This document shows, in pieces, positions 15,177-23,173 of a DNA stretch of 34,491 bases (the first letter of the stretch is position 1; each line of letters starts with the position of its first letter). The notes under the pieces are model-generated. The model was not told where the DNA came from. It was given only the letters and a program-made list of their open reading frames with translations, and ran no database searches. This DNA comes from Bacillota bacterium (GTDB lineage Bacteria; Bacillota; Clostridia; Christensenellales; Aristaeellaceae). The stretch spans positions 1 through 34,491 of the forward strand of contig JAEYOV010000035.1 of NCBI GenBank assembly GCA_023411395.1, given 5' to 3'. A program made the translations under genes and the position numbers.

Positions 15177-16735
15177 AGCTCAACGACTTTTCGCTGAAAA
15201 ACCCGGGGCCCTGGCTGAAGGCCGGCTTCCGGCTGCCCACATACGACCGGGCCACTGTTAGGGAGCAGACAAAAAAAGCTCCCGCCTGGGTGCACCTGGG
15301 GGCAGGAAACATATTCCGTGCCTTTTTGTGCGCGGTACAGGACGATTTGCTCGATCAGGGCAAAACAGATACGGGCATCGTGGTGGCGGAAGGGTTTGAC
15401 GGGGAACTGATCGAAAAGGCTTACCTGCCCTTTGATTCCCTAAGCGTGCTGGCGGTTTTGAAATCCACCGGCGCGGTGGAAAAAAGGGTGCTGGGCAGCG
15501 TGGCGGAAGCGCTGAACGTGGCTTCGGGCGAAGGGGATGGCTGGGAGAGGCTGAAGGAAATCTTCGCAAGCCCCACCCTTCAAATGGCCAGCTTCACCAT
15601 TACCGAAAAAGGGTACGCCTTCACCGCCGATGAAAGCCTCATGGGCAAAACGGCGGCCCTGTGCCTGCACCGCTACCGTAGCGGCGCATATCCTATTGCC
15701 CTTGTGAGCATGGACAACTGCTCCCACAACGGAGAAAAGCTCCGCACCGCGGTGCTGGAAGTGGCGGACCGCTGGGTGAAAGCGGGCCGGGCGGAAAGCG
15801 GCTTCCTTGCCTATGTGCAGGATGAGGGCAAGGTTTCCTTCCCCTGGACCATGATCGACAAGATCACGCCCAGGCCCGACGCGTCCGTGCAGGAAATGCT
15901 CAAAAGCGCGGGGTTTGAGGATACACAGGTCATCGTAACCGCAAAGCGCACCTACACCGCCGCCTTCGTCAACGCCGAGGAAGCGCAGTACCTGGTGGTG
16001 GAGGACCGTTTCCCGAACGGCCGGCCGCCGCTGCATCTGGCCGGCGTGCTCTTTGCCGGCAGGGATACCGTGAACCTGACGGAGAAAATGAAGGTTGGCA
16101 CCTGCCTGAATCCCCTGCATACCGCATTGGCAGTGCTGGGCTGCCTGCTGGGCTACACCAGCATCCACGCGGAAATGAAGGATGAGGACCTGAAAGGCCT
16201 GGTGCACCATCTGGGCCATGCGGAAGGCATGCCAGTCGTTGCAGACCCCAAAATCATCCGCCCCGCGGGTTTTTTGAACGAAGTGCTGAATGTGCGCTTC
16301 CCCAATCCCTTCCTGCCGGACACGCCCCAAAGGATCGCCACGGATACCTCCCAAAAGCTGCCCATACGCTTTGGAGAAACGCTCAAGGCCTATCAAAAGC
16401 GGTCTGATCTTGATTTGAAGAAGCTCACCGCCATCCCCCTGGTATTCGCCGCCTGGCTCAGATACCTGATTGGCGTGGGCGATGACGGCAAGCCTTTTGA
16501 GGTAAGCTCTGATCCGATGCTGAGTACCTTGCAGCCAAAGCTTCAAACAATATCCTTAGGCGGCAAGGGGCCTTTCCATGATGTGCTCTTACCCATATTA
16601 AGCGACGCGTCCCTGTTCGGCGTAAACCTGTACGAAGTCGGCCTAGGCGAAAAGGTGGAGGAGCTCTTTGCGCAAATGGTATCCGCCCCCGGCGCCGTGC
16701 GCAGGGTGCTGCATGATTTGGTAAGCAGGTTCTGA
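15173..16735 (+). CDS. uxuB: UxuB-type fructuronate reductase (mannitol dehydrogenase family)
   Basis: A 520-residue NAD(P)-dependent polyol dehydrogenase of the long-chain mannitol dehydrogenase family. It should reduce D-fructuronate to D-mannonate, the step between UxaC and UxuA. The N-terminal nucleotide-binding motif is VHLGAGNIFRAF (about 40-51), and the central VSMDNCSHNGEKL is the family signature. The second domain (FPNGRPPLHLAGVLF, FLNEVLNVRFPNPFLPDTPQRIATDTSQKLPIRF) is complete. It is about 35 residues longer than E. coli UxuB. It is translationally coupled to uxuA through ATGA and is followed by a strong terminator. A mannitol or other polyol role is the alternative, but the operon argues for fructuronate. 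Confidence 0.92.
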   Translation: MKLNDFSLKNPGPWLKAGFRLPTYDRATVREQTKKAPAWVHLGAGNIFRAFLCAVQDDLLDQGKTDTGIVVAEGFDGELIEKAYLPFDSLSVLAVLKSTGAVEKRVLGSVAEALNVASGEGDGWERLKEIFASPTLQMASFTITEKGYAFTADESLMGKTAALCLHRYRSGAYPIALVSMDNCSHNGEKLRTAVLEVADRWVKAGRAESGFLAYVQDEGKVSFPWTMIDKITPRPDASVQEMLKSAGFEDTQVIVTAKRTYTAAFVNAEEAQYLVVEDRFPNGRPPLHLAGVLFAGRDTVNLTEKMKVGTCLNPLHTALAVLGCLLGYTSIHAEMKDEDLKGLVHHLGHAEGMPVVADPKIIRPAGFLNEVLNVRFPNPFLPDTPQRIATDTSQKLPIRFGETLKAYQKRSDLDLKKLTAIPLVFAAWLRYLIGVGDDGKPFEVSSDPMLSTLQPKLQTISLGGKGPFHDVLLPILSDASLFGVNLYEVGLGEKVEELFAQMVSAPGAVRRVLHDLVSRF

Positions 16736-16739
16736 TCCG

Positions 16740-16779
16740 CAATATGCTCCCCGGCCTTGGCATGGGAGCATATTGTTTT
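16740..16779 (+). terminator. Terminator of uxaC-uxuA-uxuB
   Basis: A perfect 12-base-pair stem (16740-16751 with 16764-16775), a 12-base loop and TTTT at 16776-16779. It begins five bases after the uxuB stop. Confidence 0.85.
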
Positions 16780-16805
16780 GGGAATATGCAAAAGAGGATG
16801 CGGGA

Positions 16806-17768
16806 ATGGATCACGATTCTCAAAGGTTCATGGGTTGCTTGCGGGAGGGCTCGCTTTCCGGGCTGCAAGCCATCCCCAAATCCGACCTGCACAACCATGC
16901 CGGAAGGGGCGGGAGCCTCAGCTATATCTCCGAATGGGCCAATGTGGAGATCGCACCTCCCGGCGCGCCATTTTCTTCCCTTGCTGATATGCAGGAATGG
17001 TTTGAACAGAATGTAAAAGTCCATTGCCCTGGGGTTGAGGGGTATCTCAAGCGCATTGAAGCCGCTTTTGTTCAGGCGGATAAGGACAGCATACAGCGGC
17101 TGGCTTTGAGCTTTGGCTTGGGTGAAATCGGCCTTATGGGCGGCATGATTCCTTTTATGCGGACAATGAATGCGCTGCATGCCACATACGCGCCGAATAC
17201 AATCTTTCTGCCTGAACTGGCTTTGGACCGGGCCTGCAACGCAGAAGAAACATATGGCCCGGTGGAAGAGATTTTGTTGCACAAATGGTTTGTTTCCATC
17301 GATATCTGCTGCAATGAGCTCGCCCAGCCCATTTCCCGTTTCCAGAAAATCTACCTGCTCGCCAAAGATATGGGGCTGATATGTAAAGCCCATGTGGGTG
17401 AATTCGGCAGCGCGGAGGATGTGCTGGAAGCCTGTGAAGTGCTGCAATTGCGGGAGGTGCATCACGGTATCGCCGCAGCCGCTTCGAAGCCTGTGATGCG
17501 CTGGCTGGCGGAGCACAAGATCCAATTGAATATCTGTCCCACCAGCAACATTATGCTGGGGGTTGTGAAGGGGTATGCGGAGCACCCCATCCGGGTGTTG
17601 TATGACCATGGAGTTCCCGTAACCATCAATACGGATGATCTGCTGATTTTCAATCAGAGGATATCACAGGAGTACTTGAATCTCTTTCAGGCTGGATTGA
17701 TGAAAGCTGAGGAGTTGGATGAGATTAGATTGACAGGGCTTGGAATCCTACTGTCATCCTTCAGGTGA
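16806..17768 (+). CDS. Adenosine deaminase-like metal hydrolase
   Basis: A 320-residue member of the adenosine/AMP deaminase branch of the amidohydrolases. Seen in order: the first metal motif KSDLHNHAGRG (about residues 25-35), KAHVGEFGS in place of the usual HAGE, VHHGIAAA for the second histidine pair, LNICPTSN, and INTDDLLIFN for the final metal aspartate. All metal positions appear kept, so it should be active, but the variations from classical Add point to another purine, pterin or related amine. ATG 16806 follows AGAGG; a TTG at 16773 would start inside the uxuB terminator. No close partner gene suggests a substrate. The last dozen residues (GLGILLSSFR) run into repeat-like DNA and may replace the native end. 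Confidence 0.75.
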   Translation: MDHDSQRFMGCLREGSLSGLQAIPKSDLHNHAGRGGSLSYISEWANVEIAPPGAPFSSLADMQEWFEQNVKVHCPGVEGYLKRIEAAFVQADKDSIQRLALSFGLGEIGLMGGMIPFMRTMNALHATYAPNTIFLPELALDRACNAEETYGPVEEILLHKWFVSIDICCNELAQPISRFQKIYLLAKDMGLICKAHVGEFGSAEDVLEACEVLQLREVHHGIAAAASKPVMRWLAEHKIQLNICPTSNIMLGVVKGYAEHPIRVLYDHGVPVTINTDDLLIFNQRISQEYLNLFQAGLMKAEELDEIRLTGLGILLSSFR

Positions 17769-17770
17769 CA

Positions 17771-17791
17771 CCTCCCTCAAGAGGGAGGCTT
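17771..17791 (+). terminator. Hairpin after the deaminase-like gene
   Basis: CCTCCCTC and GAGGGAGG form an eight-pair palindrome (17771-17788) followed by CTTT. It is immediately behind the stop codon. A second hairpin of seven pairs (17839-17845 with 17851-17857, loop CATTG) follows 50 bases later. Confidence 0.5.
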
Positions 17792-17892
17792 TCGACAATT
17801 CCCTCGGCAGTGTCCCATGATTGTATATTAAGCCAACACCCACGGCATTGCCGTGGGCACTATAAATAGGATTCCATAAAATATCCGGCGGC

Positions 17893-17996
17893 CTCAATTG
17901 TCGCGCTGGTTCACTGCCGCTCCCATCGCTCTGTTTCGTCCGCTTCCTCCACCCCGCTCATTTCCGCCACTGGCGGGAGCGGGGTTTTGGAACCTT
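17893..17996 (+). repeat. Dispersed intergenic repeat, copy B, with built-in terminator
   Basis: This is the partner of 10604-10707 (about 77% identity over the first 78 bases by hand count). It ends in a stem of 17952-17959 with 17977-17984 (eight pairs) and TTTT at 17985-17988, so on the plus strand it can end transcription. Confidence 0.6.
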
Positions 17997-18003
17997 TGGC
18001 GGG

Positions 18004-18030
18004 GGTGTAGGGGGCAGCGCCCCCTACACC
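18004..18030. terminator. Perfect 12-bp hairpin overlapping the uxaA stop
   Basis: Positions 18004-18015 pair perfectly with 18019-18030 across a three-base loop. The uxaA stop codon (18024-18026) lies in one arm. No T run follows on either strand, but such a stem at the 3' end of a transcript would protect or shorten it. Confidence 0.55.
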
Positions 18031-19508
18031 GTTAAGCCATCCTTGAAGATGGTCAGATCGCGCTTGTCCAGCGCTTCGGCTTTGGCCTTTTTCTCCCCGG
18101 AGGCGATGTCCAGCACCAATTGAAATAATTCCGCGGTGAGCGATTCCATGGACTCGCCTTCCAGCAGGCGGCCGGCGTCAAAATCGATCCAGTTGGCTTT
18201 GCGGCGCGCCATATCGCTGTTGCTGGCGATCTTCACCGTGGGCACCGCGCAGCCAAAGGGCGTGCCCCGGCCTGTAGTGAACAGCACCATATGCGCCCCG
18301 GAGAACAGCAAAGCATTGGACGCCACCAGGTCGTTGCCGGGGGCCTGCAAAAGGCTCAGGCCTTTTTTGTGTACGGGCTCCCCGTAGGAAAGCACATCCT
18401 CCACCGGCGCGGCGCCGCCCTTTTGCACGCAGCCCAGGGATTTGTCCTCCAATGTTGTGATGCCGCCATCCTTGTTGCCCGGCGCGGGGTTTTCATCGAT
18501 AGGCTCGTTGTGGCGCATGAAGTAGGACTTGAAATCGTTGATGAGGGCAACGGTTTTATGAAAGACTTCCTCGTTTCGGCAGCGCTGCATAAGCAGCGTC
18601 TCCGCGCCGAACATTTCGGGCACCTCTGTCAGCATGGCACTGCCGCCCTGGGCGATGAGCCTGTCGGAAAGGCTTCCCACCAGCGGGTTGGCGGTGATGC
18701 CCGAAAAACCGTCGGAACCGCCGCACTTGAGGCCCAGCACCAGCTCCGACGCGGGGATTTCCTCCCGGACGCATTTGGCGGCGCGGCCGCACAAGTCCTT
18801 GAGAATATCAAGCGCGGCCTCTGTCTCGTCATCCACCTCCTGGGCGTTGAGAAACCTCACCCTGTCTTCATCATAGGGGCCCAGTACCTTTTTCATTTCA
18901 GAAATACGGTTATTCTCACACCCGAGCCCCAAGACCAGCACGCCGGCGGCGTTGGGATGGCGAATCAGGCCGCACAGCGCCTTTTGGGTATAAAGCAGGT
19001 CGCCGCCCAACTGGGAGCAGCCGTAAGGATGGCTGTAGGCCACCACCGCTTCCAGGCCGCCCCGGATGAAATGCTGTGCCTGAACCTCGATTTGCTTGGC
19101 GATGGCGTTCACACAGCCCACGGTGGGGATGATCCACACCTCGTTGCGGATGCCCGCCTTGCCATCCGGACGTTTATAGCCCCGGAAAGTCTTAACAGGA
19201 AGCGGGGAAAGTTCGGCAAATTTCGGCTCATACCGGTAATCCAGCAGGGAATTCAGATCCGACCGCACATTATGGGTATGGACATGGCTGCCCGCGGGGA
19301 TATCCGCCGTAGCATGGCCGATGGGAAAACCATATTTTACGACCTTTTCGCCGGCGCTGATAGCGCGCAGCGCAAACTTGTGCCCCGCGGGAATATTATC
19401 CCGCAGCGTTACCAAAGTGTTTTCCAAAGATATGGGCAGCTCTTTTTTTAAATCTTCCACCGCCACGGCCACATTATCCTGGAGGTGGATTTTCAAATAA
19501 CTTTGCAT
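18024..19508 (-). CDS. uxaA: UxaA, altronate dehydratase
   Basis: A 494-residue enzyme that dehydrates D-altronate to 2-keto-3-deoxygluconate, the last special step of the galacturonate branch. The N-terminal SAF domain covers about residues 1-95 (DNVAVAV... AGSHVHTHNV), followed by the UxaA/GarD core: AGIRNEVWIIPTVGCVN, AYSHPYGCSQLGGD, GLKCGGSDGFSGITANPLVG and EDKSLGCVQKGG. The length agrees with E. coli UxaA (495). The start lies 10 bases after the uxaB stop, so the two are coupled. The family uses iron or another divalent metal; conserved cysteines are in place. Confidence 0.96.
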   Translation of the reverse strand: MQSYLKIHLQDNVAVAVEDLKKELPISLENTLVTLRDNIPAGHKFALRAISAGEKVVKYGFPIGHATADIPAGSHVHTHNVRSDLNSLLDYRYEPKFAELSPLPVKTFRGYKRPDGKAGIRNEVWIIPTVGCVNAIAKQIEVQAQHFIRGGLEAVVAYSHPYGCSQLGGDLLYTQKALCGLIRHPNAAGVLVLGLGCENNRISEMKKVLGPYDEDRVRFLNAQEVDDETEAALDILKDLCGRAAKCVREEIPASELVLGLKCGGSDGFSGITANPLVGSLSDRLIAQGGSAMLTEVPEMFGAETLLMQRCRNEEVFHKTVALINDFKSYFMRHNEPIDENPAPGNKDGGITTLEDKSLGCVQKGGAAPVEDVLSYGEPVHKKGLSLLQAPGNDLVASNALLFSGAHMVLFTTGRGTPFGCAVPTVKIASNSDMARRKANWIDFDAGRLLEGESMESLTAELFQLVLDIASGEKKAKAEALDKRDLTIFKDGLTV

Positions 19509-19518
19509 GCATTACTCC

Positions 19519-20979
19519 TTAAAAAAGACGATTCATGGCAGCCCGGGATCCCAGGGTGCGGATGCTGTCAAGATGCGTGGCAACCGCCCGCACAAAGCCC
19601 GGAATCAAGGTAAGGTCCAGGCCCCAGAAGGAAGTATTGGACGCGGCAAGATGCGCATATTCCGCCGCGGGCTTCCCGCTGTGGGCCGCGAAAAATTCCA
19701 AAACAGGCAAATCATCCTGCACAGGATATGTTCCGCCGCCCGGCCTTGAGCCCAAACAGGAACCGTCCGACTGCCTTGTGCACGTATAGAAGGCCAGCAG
19801 CGCCGCGAAGGAAAAGGTAAGGCATCTGGGCAGCTTCCCCGTTTGATTCAAAGAATCCAGGAGGGAGGGCAGGATGCGGGATTTCCATTTGGATACGGAA
19901 TTGAGCGCGATGGACAAAAGCGCGTGGCGGATGAAGGGGTTTTCAAACCGCTCGAACACGCTGCCGGCGAATGCCTTCACCTCCTCACTGGGCAGGGGTA
20001 CGGTGGGCGCGATTTCACCGTATACCGCATCGGTCATATACTTGCGGATATCGGGATCGGCCATGCACTCCCCCACGATGTCCATGCCGGCAAGGTAGGC
20101 GCCCAGGATGGTTGCGGTATGGGCTCCGTTTAAAAGGCGCACCTTCCGCTCCCGGTAAGGGCGCTGGTCTTTTGTAAATACCACCGGCAACCCAATCTTG
20201 TCAAGGGGCAGGCGGGTGGAAATATCCTTGGGGCTTTCGATGACCCACAAGGCAAAAGGCTCACAGACCGACAGGAGCTTGTCGTTATAGCCAAGCTCCG
20301 CCCAGTAATCCTTAACCGTATCCCTGGGATAGCCGGTGACGATGCGGTCCACCAGCGTGGAGCAGAATACGCAGCTATCCTCCAGCCAGTTTTTGAAAGC
20401 ATCCGGCAGTTTCCAGGCATCGGTCAGGCGCAGCACGCATTCCTTGAGCTTGATGCCGTTGTTTTCAATCAGTTCTACAGGCAGAATCATGATTCCTTTG
20501 TCCAAAGCCCCGTGAAAATGTTCAAAGCGCCTGAACAAAAACTGCGTCAGCTTGCCGGGATAGGTGTCCGGCGGGCAGGCGGCAAAGTCATCGGACGCGT
20601 CAAAAACAATGCCCGCCTCCGTGGTATTGGAAACAATAAATTGCAGCGTTTCTTCCTTCGCCAATGCCATATAGGCCTCGTAATCACCATAGGCATCCAC
20701 AGCCTGGCCGATGCAGGTGACAATGCGGTTTTCGCGAATGACCTGCCCACCGGCCTTGCCCCGAAGGCATACGGTATACAGGTTGTCCTGCTCATGAAAA
20801 GCCTCCAGCGACCCGAAGGGGATGGGCTTCACAACCGCTACATCCCCGTCAAACTGTCCCTTTTCATTGGCGATATCGATCATATAATCCACAAATGCGC
20901 GCAGAAAATTGCCCTCGCCGTACTGCAGCACCCGGATGGGCCGGGGCTTGCGAGCATGCAACGACGATATTCCCTTCAT
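19519..20979 (-). CDS. uxaB: UxaB, tagaturonate reductase
   Basis: A 486-residue NAD-dependent reductase of the mannitol dehydrogenase family that converts D-tagaturonate to D-altronate. Typical segments are VLQYGEGNFLRAFVDYMIDIANEK at residues 18-41, NTTEAGIVF, LPVELIENNGIKLKE, VDRIVTGYPRD and VRLLNGAHTA. These distinguish UxaB from the UxuB-type enzyme encoded on the opposite strand. The length equals that of E. coli UxaB (483). AGAGGATG precedes ATG 20979. It is behind the TRAP genes, separated by a hairpin with a T run, so its level may be set partly by readthrough. Confidence 0.95.
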   Translation of the reverse strand: MKGISSLHARKPRPIRVLQYGEGNFLRAFVDYMIDIANEKGQFDGDVAVVKPIPFGSLEAFHEQDNLYTVCLRGKAGGQVIRENRIVTCIGQAVDAYGDYEAYMALAKEETLQFIVSNTTEAGIVFDASDDFAACPPDTYPGKLTQFLFRRFEHFHGALDKGIMILPVELIENNGIKLKECVLRLTDAWKLPDAFKNWLEDSCVFCSTLVDRIVTGYPRDTVKDYWAELGYNDKLLSVCEPFALWVIESPKDISTRLPLDKIGLPVVFTKDQRPYRERKVRLLNGAHTATILGAYLAGMDIVGECMADPDIRKYMTDAVYGEIAPTVPLPSEEVKAFAGSVFERFENPFIRHALLSIALNSVSKWKSRILPSLLDSLNQTGKLPRCLTFSFAALLAFYTCTRQSDGSCLGSRPGGGTYPVQDDLPVLEFFAAHSGKPAAEYAHLAASNTSFWGLDLTLIPGFVRAVATHLDSIRTLGSRAAMNRLF

Positions 20980-21023
20980 GATACATCCTCTTTTCTGCCA
21001 TAAATATGTCTGTTTTCTATTGT

Positions 21024-21057
21024 AAAAAAATGGATAAGCCCATGGAAAAGCTTATCC
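21024..21057 (-). terminator. Terminator or attenuator between dctM and uxaB
   Basis: On the minus strand 21050-21057 pairs with 21032-21039 (eight perfect pairs), and seven Ts follow at 21030-21024. A second inverted repeat just ahead of it (around 21056-21080, one mismatch) could compete with it. No strong promoter for uxaB is seen after it, so partial readthrough is likely. Confidence 0.6.
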
Positions 21058-21103
21058 CCCCTTGACGTTAATCAAGAGGGGTAAAGTCTTGCGCATCTGG
21101 CGG

Positions 21104-22435
21104 TCATCGCCCAAACAGTACGCGGGGCAGCCACAGGGAGATATCCGGGATGAACGTGACAAGCAGCAGCGCCACCATCATCATGGTAAACATAGGCAGC
21201 GCGGCCTTTGAGGTTTTTTCAAGTGTGGTTTTCCCCACGGCACAGCCAACGAACAGCGCGCTGCCCACCGGTGGCGTGCATAAACCCATGGCCAGGTTGA
21301 AGATCAGCATCACGCCAAAATGCACGGGGCTCATATTGATGATGGGACTCGTCACCACAGGCAGCAGAATGGGCGTCATGATCATGATTAGGGGGGCCAT
21401 GTCCATAAAGCAGCCCAGCATCAGCAAAAGCGCGTTGATGATCAGAAGCAGGATGTACTTGTTTTGGGTAATGCTCATCAGCAGCGCGGTGATCTGGTCG
21501 GGGATGCGCAGGTCAGTCATCATGTAGGCAAAGGCCTTGGCCGTGCCGATGAGCGTAAGCACAATGGCCAGCGTCTTGAGCGTATTTTTGAGGACCTTCC
21601 CGATGTCCCTAAGCTTGGCGGAGCGGAAAATCAGATAGGTGAGCAGGAAAGTATATATGCAGGCAAAGGCGGAGGATTCGGTCACGGTGAATACGCCCGC
21701 CGCTACGCCGCCCATGATGATGACCAGGGTGAGCATGGGCAGGAGCGCCTCAATGAGCACCTTGAGCCGCTCGCCTTTTGGGATGATAACGCCACGGGGG
21801 AAATTGTACCTTTCCGTCATGAAAAAGCACAATAACATTAACGCTATGCCCACCATGACGCCAGGCAGCAACCCGGCCATGAGCAGGTGCTCCACATTCA
21901 CATTCACCGTCATGGTGGCAGTCACCAATCCGTTGGCAGCCAAGGCATAGATGATCATGTTGTGACTGGGCGGGATCAGCACGCCCTGGCAGGAGGTGGT
22001 CACCGTCAGCGCCACGGAAAACTCGGGGCTGTAGCCCTGCTTTTTCATCATTGGCACAACCACGGAACCCAGAGAGGAGACATCAGCCACGGCGGAGCCG
22101 GAAATATGGCCGAACAGCATGGAATCCAGACAGTTCACGTAAGCCAGGCCACCGCGGAAACGCCCCACCAGCAGGTTTGCTAGGCCCACGATCTTTTCGG
22201 AGATCCCACCCGCGTTCATGATCTCGCCCATGAGAATGAAAAACGGGATCGCAAGCAGCGTGAAATTGGAGAAGCCTTCCACCATCTGATTGACCATGAC
22301 GGTCAGGCTCGTGCCATTCACCAGCGCGCTAAGCAAGGTGGCTGTTAAAAGGGCAAAGGAGATGGGTACACGCATAAACATCAGCAGGACGAATCCGCCC
22401 AGCAGCACGATGGTGGCCAGGGTACCGGTATCCAT
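21104..22435 (-). CDS. dctM: TRAP transporter large permease, DctM
   Basis: A 443-residue membrane protein with about a dozen hydrophobic helices, the sodium-coupled transport subunit of a tripartite ATP-independent periplasmic-type transporter. Family marks are the early MRVPISFALL, IPFFILMGEIMNAGGIS, FGHISGSAVADVSSLGSV, TVTTSCQGVLIPPSHNMIIYA and, near the C-terminus, GLCTPPVGSALFVGCAVGK. The start directly follows the dctQ stop (TAAATG), with AAAGGGGG as ribosome site. The surrounding genes make a hexuronate or aldonate the likely cargo, as known for several TRAP systems; this is inference. Confidence 0.95.
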   Translation of the reverse strand: MDTGTLATIVLLGGFVLLMFMRVPISFALLTATLLSALVNGTSLTVMVNQMVEGFSNFTLLAIPFFILMGEIMNAGGISEKIVGLANLLVGRFRGGLAYVNCLDSMLFGHISGSAVADVSSLGSVVVPMMKKQGYSPEFSVALTVTTSCQGVLIPPSHNMIIYALAANGLVTATMTVNVNVEHLLMAGLLPGVMVGIALMLLCFFMTERYNFPRGVIIPKGERLKVLIEALLPMLTLVIIMGGVAAGVFTVTESSAFACIYTFLLTYLIFRSAKLRDIGKVLKNTLKTLAIVLTLIGTAKAFAYMMTDLRIPDQITALLMSITQNKYILLLIINALLLMLGCFMDMAPLIMIMTPILLPVVTSPIINMSPVHFGVMLIFNLAMGLCTPPVGSALFVGCAVGKTTLEKTSKAALPMFTMMMVALLLVTFIPDISLWLPRVLFGR

Positions 22436-23086
22436 TTATTTCTTGCCCCCTTTCTTTTCATGGGTGACTTGGGACATATAATCCACATCAGGTTCGGAGA
22501 AAAGAAGGTCATTGCGCTTTAGCACCCTGGTCAAGTACAGGATGGAATCGAAGATGATGGTAAAGCCCACGATTGGTGCAGCCGCATACCGCACCCAGTT
22601 GGGCCAGCCGGTCATTGGAAGCACACCGGAAAGCCTCATCATCCGCATGATGCGGTCTCCGCCATAATATAAAAGGAACGCGCCGCAGAGCAGGATGCAT
22701 ACATTGACAAAAAAATCCATGAAGGCCCGAATTTTTCCGCCTTTGGGAGCCAGGTTGTAGAACACATCCATGCTGATATGCGTATGGTCGCGCACGCCCA
22801 TGGCGCAGGCAAAAAAGGCAAAGTAGCCAACCATCAACCGGGGCACTTCTTCGGCCCAGCCAATGCCGGTGCGGAAAAAGAAACGCAGGATCACCGTCAT
22901 AATGACGATCAGCACCATGGAAGCCAGCGCAATTTCAGCCAGGAAGAGCATGACAGTATGTATCCACCGGTTGATTGTCCGAAGCAGTTCCGGCATGCGG
23001 TGCCTTTGAAAGTATATAATAGCGGATAGGCCCAGGACAAGTACCGCGGCGGAAACAAGCTCGGCTACTCTTAAGAAAACGGCCAT
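22436..23086 (-). CDS. dctQ: TRAP transporter small permease, DctQ
   Basis: A 216-residue protein with four main hydrophobic helices (roughly residues 3-25, 45-70, 90-110 and 130-150) that bridges the large permease and the solute receptor. The region ILRFFFRTGIGWAEEVPRLMVGYFAFF is the DctQ signature, with the RxxxxxxxWxEE pattern. The start ATG at 23086 has GGAGGTG 11 bases before it. Upstream in-frame ATGs at 23107 and 23110 lack a ribosome site and a TTG further up runs through an intercistronic hairpin. The last 30 residues are polar and end in a Lys/Gly tail. Confidence 0.9.
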   Translation of the reverse strand: MAVFLRVAELVSAAVLVLGLSAIIYFQRHRMPELLRTINRWIHTVMLFLAEIALASMVLIVIMTVILRFFFRTGIGWAEEVPRLMVGYFAFFACAMGVRDHTHISMDVFYNLAPKGGKIRAFMDFFVNVCILLCGAFLLYYGGDRIMRMMRLSGVLPMTGWPNWVRYAAAPIVGFTIIFDSILYLTRVLKRNDLLFSEPDVDYMSQVTHEKKGGKK

Positions 23087-23117
23087 GACATAATTCACCT
23101 CCGTCATCATATAGTCA

Positions 23118-23154
23118 GGGAGGGATCCGCGAGGACCTCCGCGTGATCCCTCCC
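23118..23154 (-). other. Intercistronic stem-loop between dctP and dctQ
   Basis: Positions 23118-23127 pair perfectly with 23145-23154, extended by a CGCG helix inside. No T run follows. Stem-loops at this place often protect the 3' end of the receptor mRNA so that the binding protein is made in excess over the permease. Confidence 0.6.
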
Positions 23155-23173
23155 CAGGCAACGGGATGCTGTT

